Source: Kofleriaceae bacterium
GTDB lineage: Bacteria > Myxococcota_A > Polyangia > Haliangiales > Haliangiaceae
Assembly: GCA_025357755.1 (NCBI GenBank)
Contig: JANXOP010000127.1
Span: 1-46,259 of the forward strand
Direction: 5' to 3'
Length of the DNA stretch: 46,259 bases
Each line of letters opens with the position of its first letter. Within the stretch, counting starts at the first letter, position 1. Made by a program: the position numbers and the translations under genes. Of the stretch, positions 24,090-36,255 are shown piece after piece. The notes under the pieces are model-generated. The model did no database searches, was not told where the DNA came from, and saw nothing but the letters and a program-made list of their open reading frames with translations.

Positions 24090-24847
24090 TGCTCGTGTGG
24101 ATGACCCGGCTCGCGGCGATCGCGACGGTCGTCAGTGCACTCGAGCTGGTCATCAGCCATCGCGCGTTCAGCGAGCGCGGTGTGTTCCGGTGGTCGATCC
24201 TGCGCCGCGAGTACGCAGGCGCACCTTGGCTCGTGCGCACGCTCGCAGACCTCGCCTTCTCGACCCGAGGAACCTCGATGATCGTGCTGGTCCAGCTCGC
24301 GAGCGGGCTCGCCTTACCGTGGGTCGCTCAGCCCGTGGTGCCGTGGCTCGCCGTGGCGAGCACCCTCCTGATCGCTGTCCGGTTTCGCGGCACGTACAAC
24401 GGAGGCAGCGACGCGATGTTGTTGGTGGTGCTGATCGGGCTCGCGGTCGCCGCGTCGGGGGCGCCGCTCGCCGGGCTCGCGTATGTCGCGGTGCAGCTCG
24501 TGCTGTCATACTTCATCTCGGGGATCGCGAAGCTGCGCGATCGGGCGTGGCGCGAGGGCCGTGCGCTGCCGGTGATGGTCGGGTTGCCTCAGTACGCGGT
24601 GCCGGACGCGGCGCGGCGGCTGTTCTCGGTGCCCATGATCGCGAAGGGCGCGGGGCTCGGGATGCTGGCCTTCGAGTGCGCGTTTCCGGTCGCGCTCGTC
24701 GACGAGCGGGCCTGCGTCGCGCTACTCGCGGTCGCGGCGGTCTTTCACCTGGTCAATGCCGTGGTGTTCGGATTGAACCGGTTCTTGTGGGCCTGGATCG
24801 CGGCGTTTCCGGCCCTGATCTTCTGGGTCCAACGCCTGCGCGGCTGA
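24086..24847 (+). CDS. HTTM-domain-like integral membrane protein
   Basis: The 253-residue protein has about six membrane helices. It carries the HTTM (horizontally transferred transmembrane) pattern also found in vitamin-K-dependent gamma-carboxylases: VLSYFISGIAKLRDRAWREG, and a C-terminal FHLVNAVVFGLNRFLWAW with a following alanine/proline helix. ATG 24086 overlaps the preceding stop. The bacterial stand-alone family has no settled reaction. It lies just before two GT-C genes on the same strand, so an envelope-lipid role is possible. Confidence 0.75.
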   Translation: MMLVWMTRLAAIATVVSALELVISHRAFSERGVFRWSILRREYAGAPWLVRTLADLAFSTRGTSMIVLVQLASGLALPWVAQPVVPWLAVASTLLIAVRFRGTYNGGSDAMLLVVLIGLAVAASGAPLAGLAYVAVQLVLSYFISGIAKLRDRAWREGRALPVMVGLPQYAVPDAARRLFSVPMIAKGAGLGMLAFECAFPVALVDERACVALLAVAAVFHLVNAVVFGLNRFLWAWIAAFPALIFWVQRLRG

Positions 24848-24870
24848 ACGGTTGCGGTATCGTCGTCACG

Positions 24871-26447
24871 ATGTTTGACGCTCGCATGCGCTGGCTGCTC
24901 CTCGGAGTGGCCGCGGTCGCGCTCGTCGCACACTCGCTCGCGTACAACTTCGTAACCGACGACGCGTACATCTCGTTCGTGTTCTCGCGCAACCTCGCGG
25001 AGCACGGTCAGCTCGCGTTCAACCTCGGCCAGCCGGTCGAGGGCTACACGAACTTTTTGTGGACCGTGATCCTCGCGCTCGGCATGGTCGCGGGCGTCTC
25101 GCCGGAGCTCAGCTCGCGCGTGCTCGGCACCGTGTGTGCGCTCGTCACGCTGTACGTGGTGTATCGCGCGTGCGAGCGCGCGCTCGAGCGGCGCACGACG
25201 TGGGCCGCGGTGCCAGCCGTGTTGCTCGCGTGCTCCGCGGGGTTCGCGTGCTGGACCTCGGGCGGGCTCGAGACCCAGCTGTTCACGATGCTCGTCGCGA
25301 TCGCGATCGATGGCGTGGTGATGGCCGAGCTCGAGGATGGCCGCGGGATGAAACGCGCCGCGATCGCGCTCGCCCTGGCCGCGATGACCCGGCCGGAGGG
25401 CTTGTTGATCGCGGCGGTGATCGCGGTGGTGCGGCTCGGCGCCAACGGGCGCGCGCGGCGCTGGATCACCAGGCGCGACCTGGTCGCCGCGGCGGTGTTC
25501 CTCGTCGTGTGGGCGCCGTGGTTCGCGTGGCGCTGGCACTACTACGGTTGGCCGTTTCCGAACACGTACTACGTCAAGGCGAGTGGGCCGTGGGCCTCAC
25601 CCGGGATGCCGGCGCAGATGGCCGCGGGAGGTCGCTACTACCTCTGGGCGTGGCTCACGCAAGCACGCGTGTCGTGGGCGCTGCCGTTCGTGGCCATCGG
25701 CATGCTCAGCGCCGGGCGTCGCAGCCAGCGTGGGGTGCTGATCGCGGTGTGCACGCTGCTCTCGGTGAGCTACCTCGCGTACGCGGCGAGCGTGGGCGGC
25801 GACTTCATGGGGCTGCACCGCTTCATCATGCCGGTGTTCGTGTGCGTCGCCGTGCTCGCGATGCTCGGCATGGAGACGATCGTCCGCACGTTCCAGCACC
25901 ACGCGATCGTCAGGGCGCTGGTGGCGCTGGTGATCGTCGGCTTCGCCGCGACGCAGGTGAAGCTCACGATCGAGTCGACGCGCTCGTGCGCGAACCGCGT
26001 CTGCAATAACGATCACGGCATCGACTCGCCAGCATTCCTGATGGTCTACACCGAGGACCGCGCCGCGATCGGGCGCGCGATGGAGCGCTGCTTTCACCCC
26101 GATGATTTCTCGATCGTCGGCGGGGCGGGGGCGCAGCCCTACTATGCGCGGATGCGCGCTATCGACGTGTTCGGCCTGGTGTCCGAGCGGATCGCCCACG
26201 AAGCACCGCGCAGTAATCCGCGCGCGGGTCATACGAAGTGGGGCAGCGACGAGCTGCTCGCGTCGTACGATCCGACGTTCGTGTTCAGTTGTTACACGCT
26301 CCACCGCGATCCGAGCTCGCCGCCGCTGCCGTGCAACACGCGGTTCTGGTTCGAGCGCGGCTTCGAACAGGTCACCATGCACATCCCCGCGCTCGCCGAG
26401 CGCGGCGAGTACTACACGTTCCTCGTCAAGAAGAGCCGAGCCTTCGC

Positions 26448-26469
<22 letters not shown>
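24871..26469 (+). CDS. GT-C membrane glycosyltransferase, AftB-like
   Basis: The 532-residue protein (ATG 24871) has about ten membrane helices. Its first outer loop is the hallmark [15 protein letters not shown], followed by [11 protein letters not shown]. This DDA(Y/F)ISF...EGYTNFLW pattern is shared with AftB-type arabinofuranosyltransferases and related GT-C enzymes that use decaprenyl-phosphate sugars; Asp-Asp is the likely catalytic pair. A C-terminal soluble part of about 150 residues carries several Cys. It ends 22 bases inside the next gene. Confidence 0.8.
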
Positions 26470-28411
<1,942 letters not shown>

Positions 28412-28424
<13 letters not shown>

Positions 28425-29302
28425 TCCTCCTGGTTCCGCTCGTCGTCGCGATGGCCGCGTGTGGGCGGTTTGGTTTCGAGGTTCACCCGGATGCATACCA
28501 GGGGACCGGCGATGGCCAGCCGCCATCCAGCTGCCTCGGGACCGGAGCGTTCACGAACCTCCGCGTCCTCCCGAACGTCAACTCGACGGCCAGCGACACT
28601 GGCGGCGAGATCTCGAAGGACGAGCTCGCGCTCTACTTCAACACCAACGTCACCGCCACGAGCATCGTGGTCTCCACTCGGTCCACTCGAGCCGACGTCT
28701 TTTCCTCGCCCGTGGCGGTCGTGCTCCCCGGCGGTGACGCGGGCGATCCGAGCGTGACCGGCGACAACCTCGAGCTCTACTTCAGTAGCGGACGCAGTGG
28801 CGCCAGCTGCATCTATCGCGCGAGCCGCGCCGCGTCGACCGTAGACTTCGGCGCTCCCGTCGTGCTCGGTCCGTTGTGCGGATCGACCTCTGCGGGCGCG
28901 GCGATCAGCGCGGACGGCCTCGTGCTGGTCTACAACATCACGATCGACGGCTTCGGCGAAGGCGACCTCTATAGCTCTCGTCGCGCCTCCCGCACCGACG
29001 ATTTCTCCGTGGGGACGCGGCTCGCCAACCTGCCGGCGAACGTCGGCTATGCGTGGCTCTCGGCCGACCAGTTGCGGCTCTAATTCGAGCACACGATCGG
29101 CACCAACATCGAGCTTTACAGCGCGTCCCGGATCAGCCAGAGCGATGACTTCACGAACATCCAGCCGATCGCCGAGCTCGACGATGGCAATAGCAGCAGC
29201 AACGTCGACCTCTCACTGGATCCGACCGAGAGCACCATCTACTTCTCGACGAACCGCGAGGGCAACGACAACATCTGGACCGCGACGCGGCCTTGCCTCT
29301 GA
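28412..29302 (+). pseudogene. PD40 beta-propeller lipoprotein split by an in-frame stop
   Basis: The frame opens at ATG 28412 (13 bases inside the previous gene) with a lipoprotein signal ending AMAAC (Cys17). PD40/TolB-like repeats follow: ISKDELALYFNT, VTGDNLELYFSSGRSG, ISADGLVLVYN and LSADQLRL. At 29081-29083 a TAA stops the protein after 223 residues. The same frame then continues without another stop for 72 codons, finishing the blade (FEHTIGTNIELYSASR) and adding a fifth one (DPTESTIYFSTNREG) up to TGA at 29300. A single T or A change (a Tyr codon is expected at this place) would restore a 296-residue protein. It is either a fresh pseudogene or a sequencing error. Confidence 0.7.
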
Positions 29303-29323
29303 CCGCAAGCCGCTGGGCTGTGC

Positions 29324-29773
29324 CTACTTCTTTTCGGGCGTGCCGCGCAGGCCGGTCACGTTCCACGATTGCGTGCAGTAAGCCTTCTTGTCGTCGTGCT
29401 TGATGTACTCGGCGACGAGCACGAGCTGGACGATGCCAGCGTCGTCGATCTTGCCCGCGATCGAGTACTTCGCATCGAGCCCTTGCACGGTCGTCGGGAC
29501 CGCACCCTTGACGGTCTTCGCGTTGATCTTGCCGCCCTTCTGGGTGACGCCTGCCATCTCGGGGATCGTCTCGATGTTGACGGTGATGCTGGTCTTCTTC
29601 AGCGAGATGTTCAGCTTGGATCGTCCGAGCGCCACGGGTGGCGGGTTGCAGTTGTGACCCATCTCGTCGAACTTGACGTCGTACGAGCCTGGCGAGCCTG
29701 ACGTGTCTTCTGCAGACGCGACGGACGAGAACAGCGCGCCGACGACCAGGGCGCTGAGGAAGATGTTGCGCAT
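29324..29773 (-). CDS. Small secreted protein, unknown
   Basis: The 149-residue protein has a clear signal peptide (MRNIFLSALVVGALFSSVASA, cut before EDTSG). The mature part reads GSYDVKFDEMGHNCNPPPVA, then beta-strands LNISLKKTSITVNIETIP and VQLVLVAEYIKH, and ends NVTGLRGTPEKK. Two Cys in the mature part could form a disulfide. No family recognised. It is convergent with the PD40 lipoprotein gene (21-bp gap) and lies 72 bp past the stop of the large protease gene on the same strand. Confidence 0.7.
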   Translation of the reverse strand: MRNIFLSALVVGALFSSVASAEDTSGSPGSYDVKFDEMGHNCNPPPVALGRSKLNISLKKTSITVNIETIPEMAGVTQKGGKINAKTVKGAVPTTVQGLDAKYSIAGKIDDAGIVQLVLVAEYIKHDDKKAYCTQSWNVTGLRGTPEKK

Positions 29774-29845
29774 GGCTTGCCTGTGGACGTCCCAGCACCG
29801 CTCGGGATTCAGTCCATCTTCATAGTGCCATAACTGTTCGGGAAG

Positions 29846-32800
29846 TTAGGGCGCTTGCGCGGTGCGAGGTGCGTCCTTGTAGACCCACACCGTCTTGAGC
29901 GAGCGGACGTCGTTGTTCTCGCGCGCGACGATCGTGACCATGTTCGAGCCCGGCCACAGCGGCAGGTCGGTCGTGAAGTCGAGCGTCTTGTCACTCTTGC
30001 CGCCGCGGTTCGAGCGATAGAACACCTTCTTGCTCTCGATCTTCGAGGTCGGGTTGGACACGAAGATGTAGACGTCCTCGACGTGCATCTCGTCCGTCAC
30101 GGTGCCGGTGAGCTTGTACGTGTCGCCGCGGGTCTGGAGGTTCTTGGTCGCGACATTGATGAGCGGCGGCGTCGTGTTGTAGGTCGGCGCGAACGGGCTG
30201 TTGCCCGCACCGCCGCTGGCGACCGACTTGGTCGGGACGAAGCCGACCTTCGTCGCATCTAGCCTGAGCTTGGTCCACGCACCGAACGTGCCGAGCTCGG
30301 TGTAGCTCGAGCCCTTCATCGCCGCGCCCACGACGCTCGAGTCATCGGATGCGCCGGCGTGGATCGTGGTCGGGCCCTTGAGCATCATGCCACCACTCGC
30401 CGGCATACCCGTGACGGCCTGCGCGACCTTGAAGTGGAGCTTGTCGCTCGACTGGCTATCGAGGTTGGAGTCATACGCCATCAGCTCGAGCACGACTTCA
30501 TCGGCCTTGAGCGTGGCGTTCGTCGCGAGCGGGAAATCGAACTGCTTGATCGCGCCTGGCTCGAGCACGTCGATGTCGAACCGAGACTTGTCGAGATCGA
30601 CGCCATCACCGGTCGCGTTGCGCAGGATGACCTGCGAGTCCTTCGTGGACTTGCCGGTGCCGGTGTTCTTGATCGAGACCTGGAGGTGATATTTCTCGCC
30701 GCGCTGGATCAGACCGTCGCCGTTACCTTCGTCGACCAGCTGCCACGCATACGCGAATACGGGACGCGGGAGCGCTTCGATGTGGACCTCGGCCGGGCTG
30801 ACCTTGTTCGTCGCGTTGCGCGCTTCGCGGATCTCGAGCCCGAGCCGGTCGACACGATCGACCGCGTCCATCGGCAGCTTGAGCTTCGCGGTGAACGTCT
30901 TGGTCTCGCCCGGCGCGACCTTGCCGATCGGGAGCTCGACATCTTCGAACACGCCATCCTCGGCCTGGATCCGCGGCAGCACGCGATACGCAGCGGCCGC
31001 GCCGTTGTTCTTCACCGTCGCGGTGACCGCGACCTCTTCGCCACCCTTGAGGGTCGGCGCCGAGGTGGTGAGCGCGATGTCGAGGTTCGCGGTGCCGGCA
31101 TCGCTGCCGGGCGCGGCCCAATCGACATTGATCACCTTGAGCGCGGCGACGAGCTTGGCTTCTTCTTCACCACGCACCTTCGCGATGATCTTCGCGGCGC
31201 CGCCGACCAGCTTGGGGCGGGTCGAGGCCTGGACGCCCGAGACGATCTGCTTGGCGAACCGCATCTCGAAGTCTTCGACGATCTCGTCGGCATCATCCGG
31301 GGTCTCGTCGTCATCGCTCGGGGGCGCGGTCTTCGGATCTTTGTCGGTGACCGACGGCTTCTTGCGCTCGACCATGTACGAGACCTCGTAGGCCGGCTTG
31401 TCGCCATCCTTCGCGTAGGTCGAGACGAGGTGCGCGTCGAGATCCTTCTCGCCGTAGCTGTGGGTCGGAGCGAGCATGCGGACGAAGTCGGTCGGCGCGT
31501 CGTTCTTGTCGGGGATGTACATCCGCTGGAGCTGGATATCCGGGACGATGCCGAGGTTCTGGATGCTGCGATCGCCAGGCGTGAGGTACTGCGCGATCGT
31601 GAGCTTCAACTTCGAGTGATCGTCGTTGTCGTAGAGCTCCTGGACCGAGCCCTTGCCGAACGTACGCACACCGATGATGGCCGCGCGGTCGAGGTTCTTG
31701 AGCGCTCCGGACACGATCTCGGACGCCGATGCCGAGCCACCGTTGACGAGCACCGCGAGCGACGAGTTGGTATCGCCGAAGCCGCGCTCGGCACGCCGCG
31801 CTTCACGATCGCGACCCGACACGGTCGACACGATCGTGCCGCTATCGACGAAGAGATCGGAGAGCTGGACCGCTTCTTCGAGGAGGCCGCCCGGGTTATT
31901 GCGGAGATCGAGGATCCACGACGTGGCACCCGCGCCCGACATCTCTTGCATCGCCTGCGCGACATCTTGCGCGATGCCCTTGGAGAACTGCTTCACCTTG
32001 ATGTAGCCGACGTGCGAGTCGAGCAGCTTGTGCTCGACCTGCGAGACCCGGATGACATCGCGCACGAGATCGAAGCGGATCAGCTGCGCCTGATTCTTGC
32101 GCTCGACCCACAGCGTGACGCCGGTCTTCGGGTCGCCACGCATGCGATCGACCGCTTCGTTCGACGTGAGGTTCTCGGTCGGTTCGTTGTTGATCTTGAC
32201 GATGTGATCGCCAGACTTGATGCCCTTCTTCCACGCGGGCGTGTCCTTCATCGGCTTCACGACCGTGAGCTTGCGATCGATCATCCGGATCACGATCCCG
32301 AGGCCGCCGAACTTGCCGCTCGTCGACACGTCCATGTCGCGCGCTTGCTCGGGGTCCATCAGGATCGAGTGCGGATCGAGGGTGCCGAGCATGCCGTTGA
32401 CCGCCGCGTACTCGACCTTCGCGAGATCCGCGCCGGCGTTCATGTTGGTCTCGATGAACCGGAAGATGCTCTTGAGCTTGCGCTGGAGGTGCCACGGCGA
32501 ATCGACATCGTCGGTGTCGAACACTTCCTTTTTGTCGTTCACCGCGACCGTGACTTTGTTGTGCGCGGTATCGGGCTCGACGAGGACCTCGGGGATGTTG
32601 AACTGGACGCTATCGAGTGCGCTGTACAACATCTTCTTCGGATCGATGCGCGACGGATCGACGTAGCGATCCTTCACCCGCACGAGCGTCGAGCTGAACA
32701 CCTTGAGCGCCGAGAGGTCGTGCTGCTTGTCGGCCGCGGCGCCTGGTGCCGCGCGCGCCGCCGAGGTTTGCAGACCGACAACTCCCTCGTGGTGGATCAC

Positions 32801-32863
32801 GGTAAGGACAAGTGCGAGCGCACCCGCGATGCCCACCAGGGCGAGGTTCAACCTGCTTCGCAT
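29846..32863 (-). CDS. PDZ/S41 C-terminal processing protease with large C-terminal region
   Basis: The 1005-residue protein (ATG 32863; earlier in-frame starts lie antisense to the sigma gene) has a signal anchor (residues 4-25). A PDZ domain lies at about 185-265 (GGLGIVIRMIDRKLTVVKPM, KKGIKSGDHIVKINNEP). The tail-specific protease core follows, with ILDLRNNPGGLL, the nucleophile Ser379 in NGGSASASEIV and the general base Lys404 in GVRTFGKGSVQ. These match CtpA/Prc. After an acidic linker (residues about 500-530) come about 450 residues rarely seen in the family: two Ig-like or CARDB-like sandwiches and an SH3-like segment (residues about 855-910, with TIHAGASDDSSVVGAAMKG). It acts outside the cytoplasmic membrane; the substrate is unknown. 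Confidence 0.88.
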   Translation of the reverse strand: MRSRLNLALVGIAGALALVLTVIHHEGVVGLQTSAARAAPGAAADKQHDLSALKVFSSTLVRVKDRYVDPSRIDPKKMLYSALDSVQFNIPEVLVEPDTAHNKVTVAVNDKKEVFDTDDVDSPWHLQRKLKSIFRFIETNMNAGADLAKVEYAAVNGMLGTLDPHSILMDPEQARDMDVSTSGKFGGLGIVIRMIDRKLTVVKPMKDTPAWKKGIKSGDHIVKINNEPTENLTSNEAVDRMRGDPKTGVTLWVERKNQAQLIRFDLVRDVIRVSQVEHKLLDSHVGYIKVKQFSKGIAQDVAQAMQEMSGAGATSWILDLRNNPGGLLEEAVQLSDLFVDSGTIVSTVSGRDREARRAERGFGDTNSSLAVLVNGGSASASEIVSGALKNLDRAAIIGVRTFGKGSVQELYDNDDHSKLKLTIAQYLTPGDRSIQNLGIVPDIQLQRMYIPDKNDAPTDFVRMLAPTHSYGEKDLDAHLVSTYAKDGDKPAYEVSYMVERKKPSVTDKDPKTAPPSDDDETPDDADEIVEDFEMRFAKQIVSGVQASTRPKLVGGAAKIIAKVRGEEEAKLVAALKVINVDWAAPGSDAGTANLDIALTTSAPTLKGGEEVAVTATVKNNGAAAAYRVLPRIQAEDGVFEDVELPIGKVAPGETKTFTAKLKLPMDAVDRVDRLGLEIREARNATNKVSPAEVHIEALPRPVFAYAWQLVDEGNGDGLIQRGEKYHLQVSIKNTGTGKSTKDSQVILRNATGDGVDLDKSRFDIDVLEPGAIKQFDFPLATNATLKADEVVLELMAYDSNLDSQSSDKLHFKVAQAVTGMPASGGMMLKGPTTIHAGASDDSSVVGAAMKGSSYTELGTFGAWTKLRLDATKVGFVPTKSVASGGAGNSPFAPTYNTTPPLINVATKNLQTRGDTYKLTGTVTDEMHVEDVYIFVSNPTSKIESKKVFYRSNRGGKSDKTLDFTTDLPLWPGSNMVTIVARENNDVRSLKTVWVYKDAPRTAQAP

Positions 32864-32869
32864 GCCACG

Positions 32870-32875
32870 ATTATA
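32870..32875 (-). promoter_or_regulatory. Candidate -10 box (TATAAT) six bases before the S41 protease start
   Basis: On the minus strand the exact consensus TATAAT ends six bases before the ATG, in a stretch of C on the far side. With usual -10 to start spacing, transcription would begin at or next to the ATG, giving a leaderless message. No good -35 is visible, so this is a weak to moderate call. The 109-bp divergent gap must also hold the promoter of the sigma factor gene. Confidence 0.35.
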
Positions 32876-32972
32876 GGGGGCAACGCACGGTCCGCCACCC
32901 GAGGATCGACGACGATCGTCTGACCCGCGCAGCGGCCTCGAGTGAGACGATGTAGTACAGTCGCGAGACGCG

Positions 32973-34096
<1,124 letters not shown>

Positions 34097-34100
<4 letters not shown>

Positions 34101-34948
34101 CCGGCACGCTCTATATCGTCGGCACGCCGATCGGAAATCTCGAGGACCTGTCGCTCCGGGCGGCGCGCGTGCTGCGCGAGGCCGATGCGATCTACGCCGA
34201 GGACACCCGCTCGGCGAAGGTGCTGCTCAACACCGCCGACGCCGCGGGCGGCGTGAATCCGCACCGCACGATCACGTCGTACTTCGAGGGCAACGAAGCC
34301 GAGCGGGCCGCGGGCCTCGTCGGCATGCTGGATGCCGGTAAGAAGGTCGCCGTGATCAGTGAAGCCGGCATGCCCGGCATCTCCGATCCGGGGACGCGCG
34401 CCGTGGTCGCCGCGGTCGCCGCCGGTGCCCGGGTCGAGGTGATCGCGGGCCCGTCTGCTGCGCTCGCGGCACTTGTCGGCTCGGGCCTGGCCACCGATCG
34501 GTTCACGTTCCTTGGCTTTCCGCCCCGCGAGCGCGGCGCACGCCAGGCGCTGTTCGGCACGCTGCGCGCAGAATCCGCGACGATGATCTTCTACGAAGCG
34601 CCGGATCGCGTGCACGAGACCGTCGAGGATCTCGCGAAGGCCTTCGGCGCCACGCGGCGCTGCAGCCTCGGCCGCGAGCTCACGAAGATTCACGAGGAGC
34701 ACGTGCGTGGCACGCTCGGCGAGCTCGCGACGCGCTACTCAGCGCAGCGTCCACTCGGCGAGTGCACCCTGATCGTCGAGGGCGCGAGCGCAGCGCCACC
34801 CGAGGTCGATATCGAGAAAGAGCTCGAGAAGCTGCTCGCCGAGGGCCTCGGGCCACGCGATGCCGCGGCTCGGCTCGTGATCGTTACCGGCAAACCGCGG
34901 CGCCAGCTCTATCAGCTCGCGCTCTCACTCCGCGAGAAACGGTCATGA
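34097..34948 (+). CDS. rsmI: 16S rRNA (cytidine(1402)-2'-O)-methyltransferase
   Basis: RsmI methylates the ribose of C1402 in 16S rRNA at the decoding centre, using S-adenosylmethionine. The 283-residue protein has the family length and signatures: [18 protein letters not shown] at the N terminus, [34 protein letters not shown] and FYEAPDRV. A short helical C-terminal part follows. The start ATG 34097 overlaps the sigma factor stop (ATGA). Confidence 0.95.
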
Positions 34949-36231
34949 CCTCAGACCTCAGAGAGCCCGTCACCTTCGATGCCGAGGGCCTGCCGCACCT
35001 GACGTACGCGCGCCGTACGCTGCCGTGCGGGCTCGACGTGATCGTGCATCAGGATCAGAGCTCGCCGCAGGTCTGCACGAGTATCTGGTATCGGGTCGGC
35101 AGCTCCGACGAGCGCGCCGATCTGACCGGCTTCGCGCACCTGTTCGAGCACGTCTACAAGAACTCGCTCCACGTGCCGCAGCATCACTACGAGCTGCTGC
35201 GTCGCGCGGGCTCGACGGACGCGAACGCGTCGACCGGCTCGGATCGCACCGCATACTACGAGGTGGTGCCGACCCACGAGCTCGATCTCGGCCTCTGGCT
35301 CGAGAGCGATCGCATGGGCTACTTCGCGCCGGCGATGACCGCGGAGCGGCTCGCGCAGCAGCAGCAGGTCGTCGTTGCCGAGCGACGCCAGCGCTACGAG
35401 AACGTGCCGTACGGTGCGGAGAAGTTCGAGATCGCGGCCGCGCTCTATCCGGTGGGCCATCCGCATCGCTACCTCACGATCGGCCTGACCGAGCACATCG
35501 AGTCGGCCACGCTCGCCGACGTGCTCGCGTTCTACCGCACGTGGTACGTCCCCGCGAACGCGACGCTCGTCGTCGCCGGCGATGTCGAGCTCGACGACGT
35601 GATGGCGCGCATCGATCGCTACTTCGGCAGCTTCCCCGCATCGCAGCGTCCCGAGCGGCCTACCGCCCACGCGCAGCTGACCGCACCGGTGCGCGTCACC
35701 GTCACCGATCAGTTCGCGAAGCTCACGCGGATCCATCGCACGTGGCTCGGCCCGGCGGTGTTCGCGGCCGACGAGTGCGAGCTCGATCTCGTGACCGCCG
35801 CATGGACCGCGACGGGCACCGGTGCGTTGTGGCGCCGGCTGGTCTACGAGACCCAACTCGCCCAGCGCGTGTCGGCGTGGACCGTGAACTCGCGGCTCGG
35901 TGGCGAGCTCCACGTCTCGGTCGACCTGCGCAGCGGCGCGGATCCCGAGACGGTGCGCAAGATCCTCGACGAGGAGGTCGGCAAGTCGCCAGATCCCGAA
36001 GGTCTCGAGCGTGCGCTGACGCGGCGCGAAGCTGGCGCGGTCTGGGGCCTCTCCGGGCTCGCGCGTCGCGCGCAGCTGCTCCAGCGCTACGCGATGTATA
36101 CGCCCGAGCCCGACGGCCTCGCTGCGGATCTCGCGCGCTATCGCGCCGTCACGCCCGCGTCCGCCGCGGCGGCACTCGCCCGCTGGGCGCGCCCCGAAGC
36201 GATCGTCGAGATCGAGACGCGGCCGCTGTAG
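34945..36231 (+). CDS. M16-family zinc metallopeptidase (insulinase/pitrilysin type)
   Basis: The 428-residue protein starts at ATG 34945, overlapping the rsmI stop (ATGA). The inverted zinc motif HLFEH is at 65-69 and the third ligand Glu146 in VVVAERRQR is separated from it by exactly 76 residues, the HxxEHx76E spacing of M16. The N-terminal half is the active M16 domain, and the C-terminal half (about 200-428) the inactive one. No signal peptide is seen, so it probably acts in the cytoplasm, unlike the many exported M16 proteins. It is the last gene of the sigma-rsmI operon. Confidence 0.92.
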   Translation: MTSDLREPVTFDAEGLPHLTYARRTLPCGLDVIVHQDQSSPQVCTSIWYRVGSSDERADLTGFAHLFEHVYKNSLHVPQHHYELLRRAGSTDANASTGSDRTAYYEVVPTHELDLGLWLESDRMGYFAPAMTAERLAQQQQVVVAERRQRYENVPYGAEKFEIAAALYPVGHPHRYLTIGLTEHIESATLADVLAFYRTWYVPANATLVVAGDVELDDVMARIDRYFGSFPASQRPERPTAHAQLTAPVRVTVTDQFAKLTRIHRTWLGPAVFAADECELDLVTAAWTATGTGALWRRLVYETQLAQRVSAWTVNSRLGGELHVSVDLRSGADPETVRKILDEEVGKSPDPEGLERALTRREAGAVWGLSGLARRAQLLQRYAMYTPEPDGLAADLARYRAVTPASAAAALARWARPEAIVEIETRPL

Positions 36232-36238
36232 CGCTGCG

Positions 36239-36255
36239 CTAGCGTCGGCCGCTAG
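36239..36255. terminator. Inverted repeat between convergent genes
   Basis: CTAGCG-tcggc-CGCTAG (6-bp stem, 5-base loop) spans the 20-bp gap between the M16 gene and the minus-strand beta-barrel gene and includes the latter's stop codon. It could end transcription from both sides, but it has no T-run. Confidence 0.3.

Noticed and set aside
30359..32923. 854-codon plus-strand open frame
   Set aside because: Antisense to the S41 protease, whose catalytic motifs, PDZ domain and signal peptide are clear on the minus strand.
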